Below are positions 1 to 7,842 of a DNA stretch of 22,340 nt, piece by piece (within the stretch, counting starts at the first letter, position 1; each line of letters opens with the position of its first letter). The position numbers and the translations under genes are program-made. The notes under the pieces are model-generated. The model had not been told where the DNA came from. It made no database searches and saw only the letters and a program-made list of their open reading frames with translations. The stretch comes from Pyrodictiaceae archaeon (GTDB lineage: Archaea; Thermoproteota; Thermoprotei_A; Sulfolobales; Pyrodictiaceae), in contig JALTZQ010000046.1 in the NCBI GenBank assembly GCA_027046105.1, positions 1 to 22,340 of the forward strand. Reading direction: 5' to 3'.

Positions 1-2
1 GG

Positions 3-815
3 GCGATCGAGGCTCTTGAAAGAGGCGATCTCAGCCCAGAGGATATTGATGGGCTTGGGCCGCGCTGGGGCGATGTAGACTCTATAATTGAGTTAGCGAA
101 GAGGATAGCTGGGAAGATTGGGCATGCCGGCGAGCTGCTAGGCGATGGTGTCCGGGTAGCGGTGGAAAAACTAAAACGAGGCCAAGACTATGCCATGCAT
201 GTTAAAGGCCTTGAACTACCAGCATACGATGCTAGAGGACTTAAAGGCATGGCTTTGGGATACGCGGTTTCGAGCCGTGGAGGAGACCATTTAACATCGG
301 GGGCTTATGCAGTTGAACTTCCAGGCAAGTTATGGGTGTACGAGGGTGTAGAGCCTCGTCGATCACAAGGTAAGGGAGTACTAGTTAAGACCATGGAGGA
401 TGTAATGGCTGTCTTTGACGTAACTGGCATTTGCAAGTTCAGCCGCTACATGCTAGGACCTGAAGAACAAGCACTACTAGTGAGCAATACAATAGGCTAC
501 GAGATGGATGTGGCGGAGATTCTAACAATTGGTGAACGCGTGGTAAACATAGAGCGACTCTTTAACCTTAGGGAAGGCCTTAGACCGGAGAAAGACGACA
601 CTCTTCCACCAAGGCTGTATAGAGAACCCATAAGGAGGGGGCCATGCAAAGACTGTATAGTCTCAGGGGAGGAACTTAGAGAAATGAAGCGTGAATACTA
701 TGCTGCACGAGGCTGGAATCCACAAACTGGCATACCTGGCGTAGCGAGGTTAAGGATACTGGGTATAGACAAGATAATAGACTTGTCGCAATTCCCGATA
801 GATAGGAGCTTGTGA
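3..815 (+). CDS. Aldehyde:ferredoxin oxidoreductase (AOR family), C-terminal part, cut by window start
   Basis: The frame is open from base 3 to TGA at 813-815, so the gene begins outside the window; about 270 codons are visible. These tungsten (or molybdenum) bis-pterin enzymes oxidise aldehydes to acids in the cytoplasm and pass electrons to ferredoxin. The visible part carries the AOR C-terminal signatures: YAMHVKGLELPAYDARG, then the YAVSSRGGDHL stretch that lines the active site, and DVTGICKF, whose Cys matches the fourth [4Fe-4S] ligand in the DxxGxC motif next to a pterin. The CxxxC region and the N-terminal pterin domain lie upstream and cannot be checked. A paralogue (5047-6870) sits 4 kb downstream; its matching segment reads FAMHVKGLEISAYD. 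A short CKDC near the C-terminus is not a standard AOR cluster site. The substrate cannot be told from sequence. Confidence 0.93.
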   Translation, partial: AIEALERGDLSPEDIDGLGPRWGDVDSIIELAKRIAGKIGHAGELLGDGVRVAVEKLKRGQDYAMHVKGLELPAYDARGLKGMALGYAVSSRGGDHLTSGAYAVELPGKLWVYEGVEPRRSQGKGVLVKTMEDVMAVFDVTGICKFSRYMLGPEEQALLVSNTIGYEMDVAEILTIGERVVNIERLFNLREGLRPEKDDTLPPRLYREPIRRGPCKDCIVSGEELREMKREYYAARGWNPQTGIPGVARLRILGIDKIIDLSQFPIDRSL

Positions 816-832
816 AGAAGAGATTCTTCTTT
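815..832 (+). terminator. Terminator-like hairpin after the first AOR gene
   Basis: Bases 815-831 form an inverted repeat, AAGAAGA / TCTTCTT with a tiny loop, overlapping the last base of the AOR stop codon and ending in a short T run. Archaeal termination relies mainly on T-runs, so a hairpin is not proof. The PEBP gene begins only about 50 bases later, so this may instead just be an intergenic stem. Confidence 0.3.
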
Positions 833-879
833 AGCCCGTACAGGGCAACCTATATGAGTGGGTGGAGTGGGGGCTCTAC

Positions 880-1392
880 ATGATCTTCCGCAAAAGGAGA
901 ACGGAATACCTCATACGTGAGGGCACAGAGTTTATCCTCGAATCACCAGTATTTAGCCATGGAGAGAGGATACCAGTACGCTACACTTGTGATGGAGATG
1001 ACGTCTCTCCACCTTTACGTTGGTCTAAAACACCCAGTGGTACTAAAAGTTATGCACTTGTAATGTACGACCCAGACGCACCAATAGGAACATTCATACA
1101 CTGGGTCATCTACAATATACCAGCTGCCATAAATGAATTGCCCGAAGCCGTACCAGCAGAGGAACAAATAGAGGGATTAGGAGTACAAGGCGTAAACGAT
1201 TTTGGCAATATAGGGTATGGTGGACCGTGCCCACCGCCAGGCCATGGAGAGCATAGATACTTCTTTGCACTACACGCTCTCGATGTAGACAAAGTGGATT
1301 TGCCTCCTAGAGCTACAGCAGCAAAACTCATAGATAAGATAAAGAAGCACGTGATAGGCTACGCTGTCCTAATGGGTACGTATTCGCGGTAA
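880..1392 (+). CDS. PEBP-family (YbhB/YbcL, Raf kinase inhibitor-like) protein
   Basis: This is a phosphatidylethanolamine-binding-protein fold of bacterial/archaeal YbhB type, about 170 residues. It shows the family's ligand-pocket motifs in order: RYTCDGDDVSPPLRW, VMYDPDAP, HWVIYNIP, and GPCPPPGHGEHRYFFALHAL. The family binds small anions or phospholipid head groups, but the archaeal role is unknown and no partner is evident. There is no signal peptide; the N-terminus (MIFRKRR) is basic and about 25 residues longer than the core. I chose ATG 880; a GTG at 862 in the same frame is possible. GGTGGAG at 861-867 is the nearest SD and would sit about 12 bases from ATG 880. The gene follows the truncated AOR by about 65 bases on the same strand and may be co-transcribed with it. 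The family call is firm; the function is not known. Confidence 0.93.
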   Translation: MIFRKRRTEYLIREGTEFILESPVFSHGERIPVRYTCDGDDVSPPLRWSKTPSGTKSYALVMYDPDAPIGTFIHWVIYNIPAAINELPEAVPAEEQIEGLGVQGVNDFGNIGYGGPCPPPGHGEHRYFFALHALDVDKVDLPPRATAAKLIDKIKKHVIGYAVLMGTYSR

Positions 1393-1412
1393 GAACTAGA
1401 AGGATAATGGTA

Positions 1413-1472
1413 GTGATGAGGGCCGTGAGCCCCGACCCTGGTTTTGGGGATGTGGTAGTGTTTCGAGGCTGA
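1413..1472 (+). ncRNA. Candidate C/D box guide sRNA
   Basis: About 20 bases after the PEBP stop, in the convergent spacer before the MmgE/PrpD gene, the plus strand shows C box GTGATGA (1413-1419), a 12-base spacer, a D'-like CCGA (1432-1435), a weak C'-like GGGATGT (1447-1453), and D box CTGA (1469-1472). The 60-base span and the 12-base C-to-D' spacing match archaeal C/D sRNAs. Weak points are the degenerate C' box, a 15-base C'-to-D spacing, and almost no terminal stem. I could not name an rRNA or tRNA target. This is an inference from motif spacing only. Confidence 0.35.
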
Positions 1473-1569
1473 GCATGGAGGCTGAAGGCTTAAGAGCGAG
1501 TAAAAACGAGACTTCGTTATTTTATCCTGCCGATTCTATCTAAGAACGAGCGTTGTATCTAAGTATATC

Positions 1570-2967
1570 TTACTTGACCACGAGGAGTCTCAGTATATGA
1601 CCTATCTCTTCTTGTTCCTCTAATCTCCATAACTTATCTAGGGCTTCCCGTGCCTTTTCCTTGTCAAGTAGATGACTGGTTAGCTTCCAGAATTTGTCTT
1701 CAACTTGTTCCCTTGTTAAGGGGTTCTTCCAGTGCCCTGGAGGGTACGTGCTTGAAGCTTCAAGTACACGTCCATCGCGTAGTTTTACTTGTATTGTATT
1801 CTTTATGCCAGTGGGATATAGTGCATCGTGTTCTGGGTCAACAACAATCTTCATTTTCTTCATTACTTTGCGGACATCGTCTGCAAGGTATCTTTCCGGC
1901 TTAAAGGTTTCTAGCCATATTTTCCCGTCGAGGAGTGTAGCAGCTATAATATATGGGAGGCTATGGTCTGCGGTCTCCCTTGTCTTTGGATCCCATTTTT
2001 CGGGGTCCTTTACTATAATCTTGTATGCTGTATCGAACGTTTTCACGTTCACCTCTTCTATATCTTCGGGTTTTAGTGGGCCACCGTGCTGGTTAACTAT
2101 ATCTAGTGAGGCTTCAACAGCACTCATTGCATGATATTCTACTGGCCAGTACTTGATGCTCGTCTCTAACAGTTTATACTTTTCGCCTTCCTCGCCGCCC
2201 ATACGAGGCAGCTCAAACGGCTCCTGTGAGACAAGTTTGAAGAACCCCATCTCGCCCTCGAAGATTGGTGCAGGCCCTGTCATTCCATACTTTGCTAGGA
2301 GAGCTGCGAAGAGCCCATTGCGTGCGGCATTGGCTGCTGCACACCCCTTCCACATACTTATTTCGCCAGCACGGGTTTGACGAAGCGCATTATTGGCTAC
2401 TACGGCCAGGTTTATTGCATGCCTGGTCTTCTCCACGTCAAGACCTAGAGCTTTAGCAGCACCAGCAGCAGCACTAATCGCGATATATGTTACGTGGTCC
2501 CAGCCACGTGCACGAATACTATAGGCATCGGCTAGTCTTGCAGCAACTTCGTATGAAACAACGATAGCTTCAATGACCCTCTTACCATCAAGGTCCTCGG
2601 CTTCAGCAAGTGCGAAGATTGCTGGAATATTGTCGCTGGGATGTAGAGCTTCCTTACCTAGGTAGGTATCATTGAAATCAAAGTAGCGTACGGCACAACC
2701 GTTCACAAATGTGGCATGATCGACTGGCGCACGGTGTCTTGTACCCCATACTGTAGCCGGATAACTAGAAGAAGTATTGAGCAGGGCGATCATGCGTGCA
2801 ATAGACACGGGTTCCTCGTAGAACGCGCCAAGAGCGACACCAAGACTATCAATTACCCTCTTCTTAGCTTCTTCAACGACCTCCGCGGGAAGCTTATCAT
2901 AAGAAACACTTACAACCCACTCAGCAATGCGTCGTGCAAGCTCCAAACCAGGCGCACCGGGAGGCAA
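1570..2967 (-). CDS. MmgE/PrpD family dehydratase (2-methylcitrate dehydratase-like)
   Basis: Full-length MmgE/PrpD protein of 465 residues (E. coli PrpD is about 480). The family includes 2-methylcitrate dehydratase, which makes 2-methylaconitate in propionate oxidation, and cis-aconitate decarboxylase. Visible family signatures are DFNDTYLGKEALHPSDN (about 97-113), GWDHVTYIAISAAAGAAKALG (about 155-175), SMWKGCAAANAARNG (about 204-218), YHAMSAVEA (about 278-286) and DHSLPYIIAATLLDG. The start is TTG at 2967; no ATG, GTG or TTG lies between it and the upstream in-frame stop, and no clear SD precedes it, so the mRNA may be leaderless. No methylcitrate synthase or lyase gene is in the window, so the substrate cannot be assigned. 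It is the only minus-strand gene among the AOR-linked genes. Confidence 0.9.
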   Translation of the reverse strand: MPPGAPGLELARRIAEWVVSVSYDKLPAEVVEEAKKRVIDSLGVALGAFYEEPVSIARMIALLNTSSSYPATVWGTRHRAPVDHATFVNGCAVRYFDFNDTYLGKEALHPSDNIPAIFALAEAEDLDGKRVIEAIVVSYEVAARLADAYSIRARGWDHVTYIAISAAAGAAKALGLDVEKTRHAINLAVVANNALRQTRAGEISMWKGCAAANAARNGLFAALLAKYGMTGPAPIFEGEMGFFKLVSQEPFELPRMGGEEGEKYKLLETSIKYWPVEYHAMSAVEASLDIVNQHGGPLKPEDIEEVNVKTFDTAYKIIVKDPEKWDPKTRETADHSLPYIIAATLLDGKIWLETFKPERYLADDVRKVMKKMKIVVDPEHDALYPTGIKNTIQVKLRDGRVLEASSTYPPGHWKNPLTREQVEDKFWKLTSHLLDKEKAREALDKLWRLEEQEEIGHILRLLVVK

Positions 2968-3270
2968 GGAGAATAGCTTGAGGAGAGAAAAAGGAAGTAT
3001 CGCTCACATCACAACATGGCTTACAAGCATGTAGAAGCCGGTTCGACTAGGAACAACAATTAACGCGTAGCCTCACACTGAGCTAAGTAGTTGAATAGAC
3101 TCCTCTCTGTAGGCGGAAACAAGCCATTAGTACACACGGCTTAGACACGCAAGTGTTGTGTAAGAGTTTTGGTAAGGGGAGACTCCTAATAGTGTCTCTC
3201 ATGCCATCTCCTTCTCTGGGTATTTCTCCTAGAGCCCTATTTCGCGTCCTCTAGTAGGGGTGAGCGTTGG
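2968..3270. other. Divergent intergenic spacer, no gene seen
   Basis: A spacer of about 300 bases between two divergently transcribed genes. I find no ORF with an SD, no tRNA fold and no repeat array. A weak inverted repeat GAGAC/GTCTC lies near 3179-3200. The 3' end holds the SD GGGGTGA (3257-3263) of the next gene. It must contain promoters for both neighbours, but no TATA box stands out. Confidence 0.5.
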
Positions 3271-3840
3271 GTGCCAGGATGGGTTGATGTCCCTAGCTTG
3301 GAGAAAATGTACTATATGCTTCACCCTAGGCCTACGGTTCTTGTAATGACGCTTTGCCCAAACGGTAGAACTAACATAATGCCTGCTTCGTGGAACACGC
3401 CGGTATCTGAAGAACCACCCACGATCGCTATAGCAATTGATCGTGAGTCTTATACTTTTGAGTGCTTGGAACACCATGGTGAAGCTACAATAAATATCCC
3501 TAGTGAGAAACACTTGGATTTAACCTATGCACTTGGAACGGTTTCGGGCAGAGACATAGACAAGATTGAACGCTTCGGACTCCGTTTGGAAAAGGCGAAA
3601 AAAGTTAAGGTACCTATATGGAGTGATGCCATAGGGGTCCTTGAGGTAAAAGTTTACAAGAGTGTCGATATTGGTGAAGTCCGCTTATACGTGTTTGAAG
3701 TCTTGGCTGCCTATGCAAAACCCGAGCTCTACACGAGATGGGGCTGGGACTTCGCCAAGACCAATATTCTCCTGCATGGAGCTGGTAGGGCGTTCTACCT
3801 AGTAGGCCGTAGAATCTTTGCTCGCAAGGATCGGGCCTAG
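3271..3840 (+). CDS. Flavin reductase-like, FMN-binding split-barrel protein
   Basis: A 189-residue protein of the flavin reductase-like/DIM6-NTAB family, which binds FMN in a split beta barrel and usually passes electrons from NAD(P)H to flavin or a partner enzyme. Motifs seen: [15 protein letters not shown] (FMN phosphate and ring contacts, about 26-40), [28 protein letters not shown], and the family's [13 protein letters not shown] (about 92-104). Length is normal and no second domain or membrane segment is present. Start is GTG 3271, preceded at 7 bases by a strong SD GGGGTGA (3257-3263). It lies in an AOR-flanked cluster and could serve a redox partner there, but that is inference; the electron donor is unknown. 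Confidence 0.88.
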   Translation: MPGWVDVPSLEKMYYMLHPRPTVLVMTLCPNGRTNIMPASWNTPVSEEPPTIAIAIDRESYTFECLEHHGEATINIPSEKHLDLTYALGTVSGRDIDKIERFGLRLEKAKKVKVPIWSDAIGVLEVKVYKSVDIGEVRLYVFEVLAAYAKPELYTRWGWDFAKTNILLHGAGRAFYLVGRRIFARKDRA

Positions 3841-3945
3841 TATGTCACCCTAAGTAATCTAATCTATTCTTCAGCAACCTTACCCCCTCGTTCACCCCCC
3901 ACTATTTGAAAGGGTCACCAAGACCAATCTTCATCATAGTTGGGG

Positions 3946-4821
3946 ATGGGTGTGGCGGCTCTCCTACTCCCTATTGACTGGTACTGGAACCCATTCTATA
4001 ACCTAGCCTTCGAGGAAGCCATCTACAGGGTATCGGATGGCAACGTATACGTGAGGTTGTGGCGCAATGAGAATGCTGTTGTCATTGGTCGAATGCAGTG
4101 TGCAGCATTAGAGTTGAACATTAACTTAGCCTACAAGTATGGCGTAAGGGTTGTCCGTCGCATTAGTGGTGGTGGAGCAGTATATCATGACATGGGTAAC
4201 CTTAACTACACAGTGGTCGCACCACCTAAGCAAATTGGAGCCCGTAGCCCCCAGGAAGCCTATACATGGCTAGCTCGAACGGTTTTAGAGGCTCTCGGTA
4301 GTCTTGGCGTTAAAGCAGTGTACGAGCCGCCACTGGACGTCGTGATCAAAGGCCTTAAGGTCGCGGGTTTTGCAGCACAGTGGAGTAATAGGGCTGTGCT
4401 GATCCATGGAACACTTCTAGTCGAGACTAGGCCCGAGCTTGTTGAAGGTATTCTCTTAAAGCCCACTCTAGACATGGAGTTAACGGGCGTAGTGAGGAGT
4501 AGGCGTAGGAGAGTAACAAGAATAGCAGATTGGGCTCAAGTTAATGTAGAAAAGACGTGTCAAGCACTATTAGATGTTCTTGCCGAAAAACTTGGTAATC
4601 TACAGCTTGCCGAACCTAGAAGAGAACTTATTGACAAAGCAACAGCTCTTTACAAGACAAGATACTCTAGACCTGAATGGAACCTTAAACTAGCTATACG
4701 TCTGAAGCATTTACTGCCCAAAGAGGTTCTAGAGAAGCTGTTGGAGTTAGCGAGACCCCGACAAACAAGCCACGTGAAACCTGTAGCGGACAATCCACCA
4801 TGCATGGCCGGTTTCGGTTGA
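3946..4821 (+). CDS. lplA: Lipoate-protein ligase A, catalytic domain
   Basis: LplA/LipB/BPL-fold ligase that adenylates lipoate and transfers it to a lysine of a lipoyl-domain protein in the cytoplasm. The key motifs are intact: RRISGGGAVYHDMGNLNYT near residues 72-90, the catalytic-lysine loop IKGLKVAGFAAQ, and LIHGTLL. The C-terminal WN-containing helix region ends the catalytic domain. In Thermoplasma the small accessory domain is a separate protein (LplB); no such gene is visible here, so activity may need a partner encoded elsewhere. Start is uncertain: TTG 3940, ATG 3946 and GTG 3952 are clustered in frame, and none has a well-placed SD; I prefer the ATG. An octanoyl-transferase role is possible. 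No lipoyl-acceptor gene is in the window. Confidence 0.88.
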   Translation: MGVAALLLPIDWYWNPFYNLAFEEAIYRVSDGNVYVRLWRNENAVVIGRMQCAALELNINLAYKYGVRVVRRISGGGAVYHDMGNLNYTVVAPPKQIGARSPQEAYTWLARTVLEALGSLGVKAVYEPPLDVVIKGLKVAGFAAQWSNRAVLIHGTLLVETRPELVEGILLKPTLDMELTGVVRSRRRRVTRIADWAQVNVEKTCQALLDVLAEKLGNLQLAEPRRELIDKATALYKTRYSRPEWNLKLAIRLKHLLPKEVLEKLLELARPRQTSHVKPVADNPPCMAGFG

Positions 4822-4989
4822 ACCATTTAGGTATCCCTAAGACGCTATACGAGATAGTGAGATAGCTCCTAAAGGTGGAGGGATGGAAAACTCTAACATA
4901 GTTGACACTAGCCTACAAGTCAGCCTTTAACAGCTTCTTTGCAACAGCCCGTATTGTGCTAATGGATAATCTGTGTTGGGCTGGGACGT

Positions 4990-5038
4990 TGGGCTTTAAT
5001 CCCTTCTAGAATCCATAGTATCTCTCGGCCATAGGGTG
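4990..5038 (+). promoter_or_regulatory. Likely promoter and SD of the second AOR gene
   Basis: GGGCTTTAATCCC at 4990-5002 contains a TATA-like CTTTAAT; a start about 25 bases downstream would leave a leader of roughly 25 bases before TTG 5047. GGGTG at 5034-5038 is an SD 8 bases before that TTG. The GGG/CCC flanks also make a short hairpin, so the TATA reading is tentative. Confidence 0.35.
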
Positions 5039-5046
5039 TAGAGGGT

Positions 5047-6870
5047 TTGTCAGAGAACCTTTTCTCGTGGAACAAGAGGATACTATGGGTAAATTTGTCT
5101 GACCAGTCCTACCGTGTCTGGAGCTATGATGGAAGTATGGCTAGAATGTTCCTGGGTGGTAGAGGCTATGCAGTAAAGATACTATGGGACTTCCTAAAGC
5201 CAGGTACTGGACCCCTTAGCCCCAATAACTTACTCATATTTGCTGTAGGCCCCCTCACTGGGCTCCCAGGGCCTAGTACGGGTAAGCTTGTCGTAGCTGC
5301 TAAGAGTCCTTTAACGGGAGGCTATGGTGATGGCAATATTGGTAGCTTAGCAGCACTCCATATTCGGGCAGCAGGCTATGATGCCATTGTCTTTGAGGGT
5401 GCAGCAAAAGAGCCAACAATAGTCTATGTAGAAGACGATAAGGTCGTTTTCGAGAAAGCTGATGATCTATGGGGTCTTGACACGTTCACAGCAGAGGCAA
5501 AGCTACGTGAGCGATATGGTAGACATGCAGGTATTCTCCACATAGGCCCTGCTGGTGAACGCCTAGTACGGTTTGCAACCGTGATTTCCCAAGAAGGTCG
5601 CAGTGGTGGCCGACCCGGCATAGGTGCTGTAATGGGCTCCAAGAAGCTTAAAGCAGTCGTTGTAAAGGGGACTAAGAAGCCTGAATTATTTGATCCAGAT
5701 ACTTATCGTAAGATTGCAGCCCAGGCACTAATTGATATCAAGAAGAGCCCAATGTATGATCCTTGGATGCGCCAAGGTACTATGATGACTATTCAATGGG
5801 CTAACCAGAATAGTGTACTACCAACCCATAACTTCCGTGAAGGAGTTTTCGAGCATGCCGACAAGATATCGGGCGACTACATGGAGAAGGTGAAGATAGG
5901 TCAGAGAGGCTGCCCTAACTGCAATATGACGTGCGGCAATATGGTAAATGATATTGCTGGTAGAAAGTCAGAGCTAGACTATGAGAACATAGCAATGCTT
6001 GGCTCAAATATAGGAATAGGCAGTCTTGAAGAAGCAGCATTGCTAAATAGGCTAGCCGACATGTATGGCATGGACACTATAAGCCTAGGCTCCGTGATAG
6101 GCTTCGTAATAGAGGCTTCCGAGAAGAAGCTAATAGACATAGACATTTGGTGGGGAGAGTTCGTAAAGATACGAGAGCTAGTAGACGATATAGCATACCG
6201 TCGTGGCGTAGGCGCTCTCGCAGCAGATGGCGTCAAGAGAATGTCTGAAAAAATAGGCGGTAAAGACTTTGCAATGCACGTCAAAGGCCTAGAAATAAGT
6301 GCCTACGACTGTCATGCAGCCCCTGGAATGGCTTTAGCCTACGGTACATCACCTATAGGGGCACACCACAAGGATGCCTGGGTCATAGCATGGGAAATAC
6401 AGCACGATAGATTCGCCTATAGCCGAGACAAGGCACGTAAAGTGATAGAGCTGCAAAGGATACGTGGTGGCTTCTTCGAAGCAGCAGTAGCCTGTAGATT
6501 CCCCTGGGTAGAGGTTGGCTTAAACCTTGATTACTACCCAAGACTATTGCATGCAGCAACGGGAGTTAAGATGAGCCTAGAGGACATATTCGTAGTTGCA
6601 GATAGAATATACGCACTCATAAGAATGTTCTGGGTACGCGAACTTGGTGGTTGGAGCCCAGAACTAGACACACCACCAGTAAGATGGTTCAAGGAGCCAC
6701 TAACCAAAGGTCCGTTGAAGGGTGCAAAACTAGACTATGACCAGTACCAGAACCTGCTGAGAATGTATTATGAGGAACGTGGTTGGAGCCCGAGAGGCGT
6801 ACCTACACCTGAAACTCTTCGAAGACTTGGACTAGACGATGCAGCCTCACTTGCAGAGAAATACGCCTAG
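5047..6870 (+). CDS. Aldehyde:ferredoxin oxidoreductase (AOR/FOR/WOR family), complete
   Basis: Complete 607-residue AOR-family tungstopterin enzyme, of usual family length. The N-terminal pterin-binding domain starts WNKRILWVNLSDQ and includes GGRGYAVKIL, GPLTGLPGPSTGKLVVAAKSP and SGGRPGIGAVMGSKKLKAV. Three [4Fe-4S] ligands sit in CPNCNMTC (C289, C292, C296), and the fourth is probably C483 in VACRFPW. The DYENIAMLG motif carries the conserved Glu. Near the active site, SAYDCHAAPGMALAYGTS replaces the RG-type sequence seen in the upstream paralogue, so the two probably differ in substrate. Start is TTG 5047 with an SD at 8 bases; an in-frame stop at 5032-5034 and the family N-terminus rule out longer versions. 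Its stop overlaps that of the convergent hisI gene in a shared CTAG. Substrate and metal are not determinable from sequence. Confidence 0.95.
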   Translation: MSENLFSWNKRILWVNLSDQSYRVWSYDGSMARMFLGGRGYAVKILWDFLKPGTGPLSPNNLLIFAVGPLTGLPGPSTGKLVVAAKSPLTGGYGDGNIGSLAALHIRAAGYDAIVFEGAAKEPTIVYVEDDKVVFEKADDLWGLDTFTAEAKLRERYGRHAGILHIGPAGERLVRFATVISQEGRSGGRPGIGAVMGSKKLKAVVVKGTKKPELFDPDTYRKIAAQALIDIKKSPMYDPWMRQGTMMTIQWANQNSVLPTHNFREGVFEHADKISGDYMEKVKIGQRGCPNCNMTCGNMVNDIAGRKSELDYENIAMLGSNIGIGSLEEAALLNRLADMYGMDTISLGSVIGFVIEASEKKLIDIDIWWGEFVKIRELVDDIAYRRGVGALAADGVKRMSEKIGGKDFAMHVKGLEISAYDCHAAPGMALAYGTSPIGAHHKDAWVIAWEIQHDRFAYSRDKARKVIELQRIRGGFFEAAVACRFPWVEVGLNLDYYPRLLHAATGVKMSLEDIFVVADRIYALIRMFWVRELGGWSPELDTPPVRWFKEPLTKGPLKGAKLDYDQYQNLLRMYYEERGWSPRGVPTPETLRRLGLDDAASLAEKYA

Positions 6871-7700
6871 TCGTACTCCATCACTAGCTTTTTGCAAACA
6901 CCCCACCGTGTACATATAGTTAACTCTTTGCTCTTTACCACTACATCGGCAAGCCAGAAGCCTCCAATAGATCCTCCAGCACCATTAATGTTAATAGCAG
7001 CTACGACCGCTTCAACACCAACACTTTGAGCCCAACTAGCAATACCATCATCCACGTGGCTTGATAAGGCGATAAACCTCTTCCCTTCTACAATCCGTGT
7101 ATGGAGAGGCTTTCTCATCATTTGAGCAACCAATACCGGTAGATGGGGTTGACTAGTTGGTGCAAGGACAAGCTCATAGCTAGAAAGAAGATTTTGTGCA
7201 TTAAGTACTAGCCATAATGCAATAACCCCAAGCTCGTGTGCACCTAATGGTGGAGTAGACGTAGTTATGGGTGAGTATAGGACTCCATTCTTTACTGTTG
7301 CTTTTGATAAACTCTCAACTATTATTCGCCACGCAGCCTCATTAAGCCTACCTGTGGCGATGATGCTGTGAAAGCACGATGCTGCACCCGTGTGGCAAAC
7401 GGGGCCACTAGGACGGCCAATATATACGAGGGAGTCTAGGTCACAGTCAGCTATAACAGCATAAACCTCAATAGTATTACCCGTGGTTTCTCCCTTCATC
7501 CACAGCCTTTTACGTGATCTTGAATAGAAGTGGGCATAGCCTGTTGAAAGAGTTTTCTCGACTGCTTCACGGCTAGCAAAACCTAACATGAGGGGTTGGC
7601 CACACGAGATGTCTTGTACAATCACGGGGACAAGACCATTAAGCTTACCATAATCAAGCTCAGATACACTAACCCCTCTACGTCTTACTGCCAGAAGCAA
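6867..7700 (-). CDS. hisI: Phosphoribosyl-AMP cyclohydrolase (HisI) fused to an unrecognised C-terminal domain
   Basis: Residues about 18-112 are a complete HisI domain, which opens the purine ring of PR-AMP in histidine synthesis. The metal sites are intact: DCDLD with D85, D87, D89, and the zinc cysteines C86, C102 and C109. The 16- and 7-residue spacings match those of the Methanothermobacter enzyme (C93, C109, C116). FYSRSRKRLWMKGETTGN is also canonical. Archaeal stand-alone HisI is about 120-140 residues, so the remaining ~155 are extra. They are not HisE, which is encoded at 12035-12334. Their strand/helix pattern (ELVLAPTS, then a helix, then KRFIALSSHVDDG and VVAAININGAGG) recalls a degenerate type I phosphoribosyltransferase, but a proper PRPP loop is missing; this is only a guess. 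Start TTG 7700 has GAGG 7 bases upstream. It lies far from the his operon. Confidence 0.93.
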   Translation of the reverse strand: MLLAVRRRGVSVSELDYGKLNGLVPVIVQDISCGQPLMLGFASREAVEKTLSTGYAHFYSRSRKRLWMKGETTGNTIEVYAVIADCDLDSLVYIGRPSGPVCHTGAASCFHSIIATGRLNEAAWRIIVESLSKATVKNGVLYSPITTSTPPLGAHELGVIALWLVLNAQNLLSSYELVLAPTSQPHLPVLVAQMMRKPLHTRIVEGKRFIALSSHVDDGIASWAQSVGVEAVVAAININGAGGSIGGFWLADVVVKSKELTICTRWGVCKKLVMEYD

Positions 7701-7737
7701 CTTCTGTCCTCTCTTCCCCGGGAGAAAATATCCAAGA

Positions 7738-7745
7738 CTTTAAAG
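7738..7745 (-). promoter_or_regulatory. TATA box of hisI
   Basis: On the minus strand, CTCCTTTAAAGTC contains a strong archaeal TATA (CTTTAAAG) preceded by a plausible BRE. A start about 26 bases downstream, near 7715, gives a 15-base leader that includes the GAGG SD at 7708-7711. Spacing to the chosen TTG start supports both calls. Confidence 0.55.
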
Positions 7746-7822
7746 GAGTGTAATGAAGTTATTCCCACTTGTACTCTTTGAGTTATTTTAATGTAGAAGG
7801 CAAGTTGGTGTAAATGGTTAGT

Positions 7823-7828
7823 AAAAAA
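7823..7828 (-). terminator. T-run terminator after norB
   Basis: On the minus strand, a run of six T occurs about 15 bases past the norB stop, in the spacer before hisI. Archaeal RNA polymerase terminates at such oligo-T tracts. No strong stem precedes it. Confidence 0.45.
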
Positions 7829-7842
7829 CCATGAGGCTTGCT

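Noticed and set aside
1694..2134. 146-codon plus-strand ORF inside the MmgE/PrpD gene
   Set aside because: It is antisense to a clear conserved gene; the protein is a low-complexity Ser/Phe-rich shadow with no family features.
3030..3055. GGTTCGACT resembling a tRNA T-loop in the spacer before the flavin reductase-like gene
   Set aside because: The flanking bases do not pair as a T-stem and no acceptor or anticodon arms can be drawn.
3871..3937. Minus-strand ATGATGA ... CTGA pair resembling a C/D box sRNA before the lipoate ligase gene
   Set aside because: D' is only GTGA, the C' box matches poorly, spacers are too long, and the terminal stem is about 2 bp. Kept only as a weak lead.
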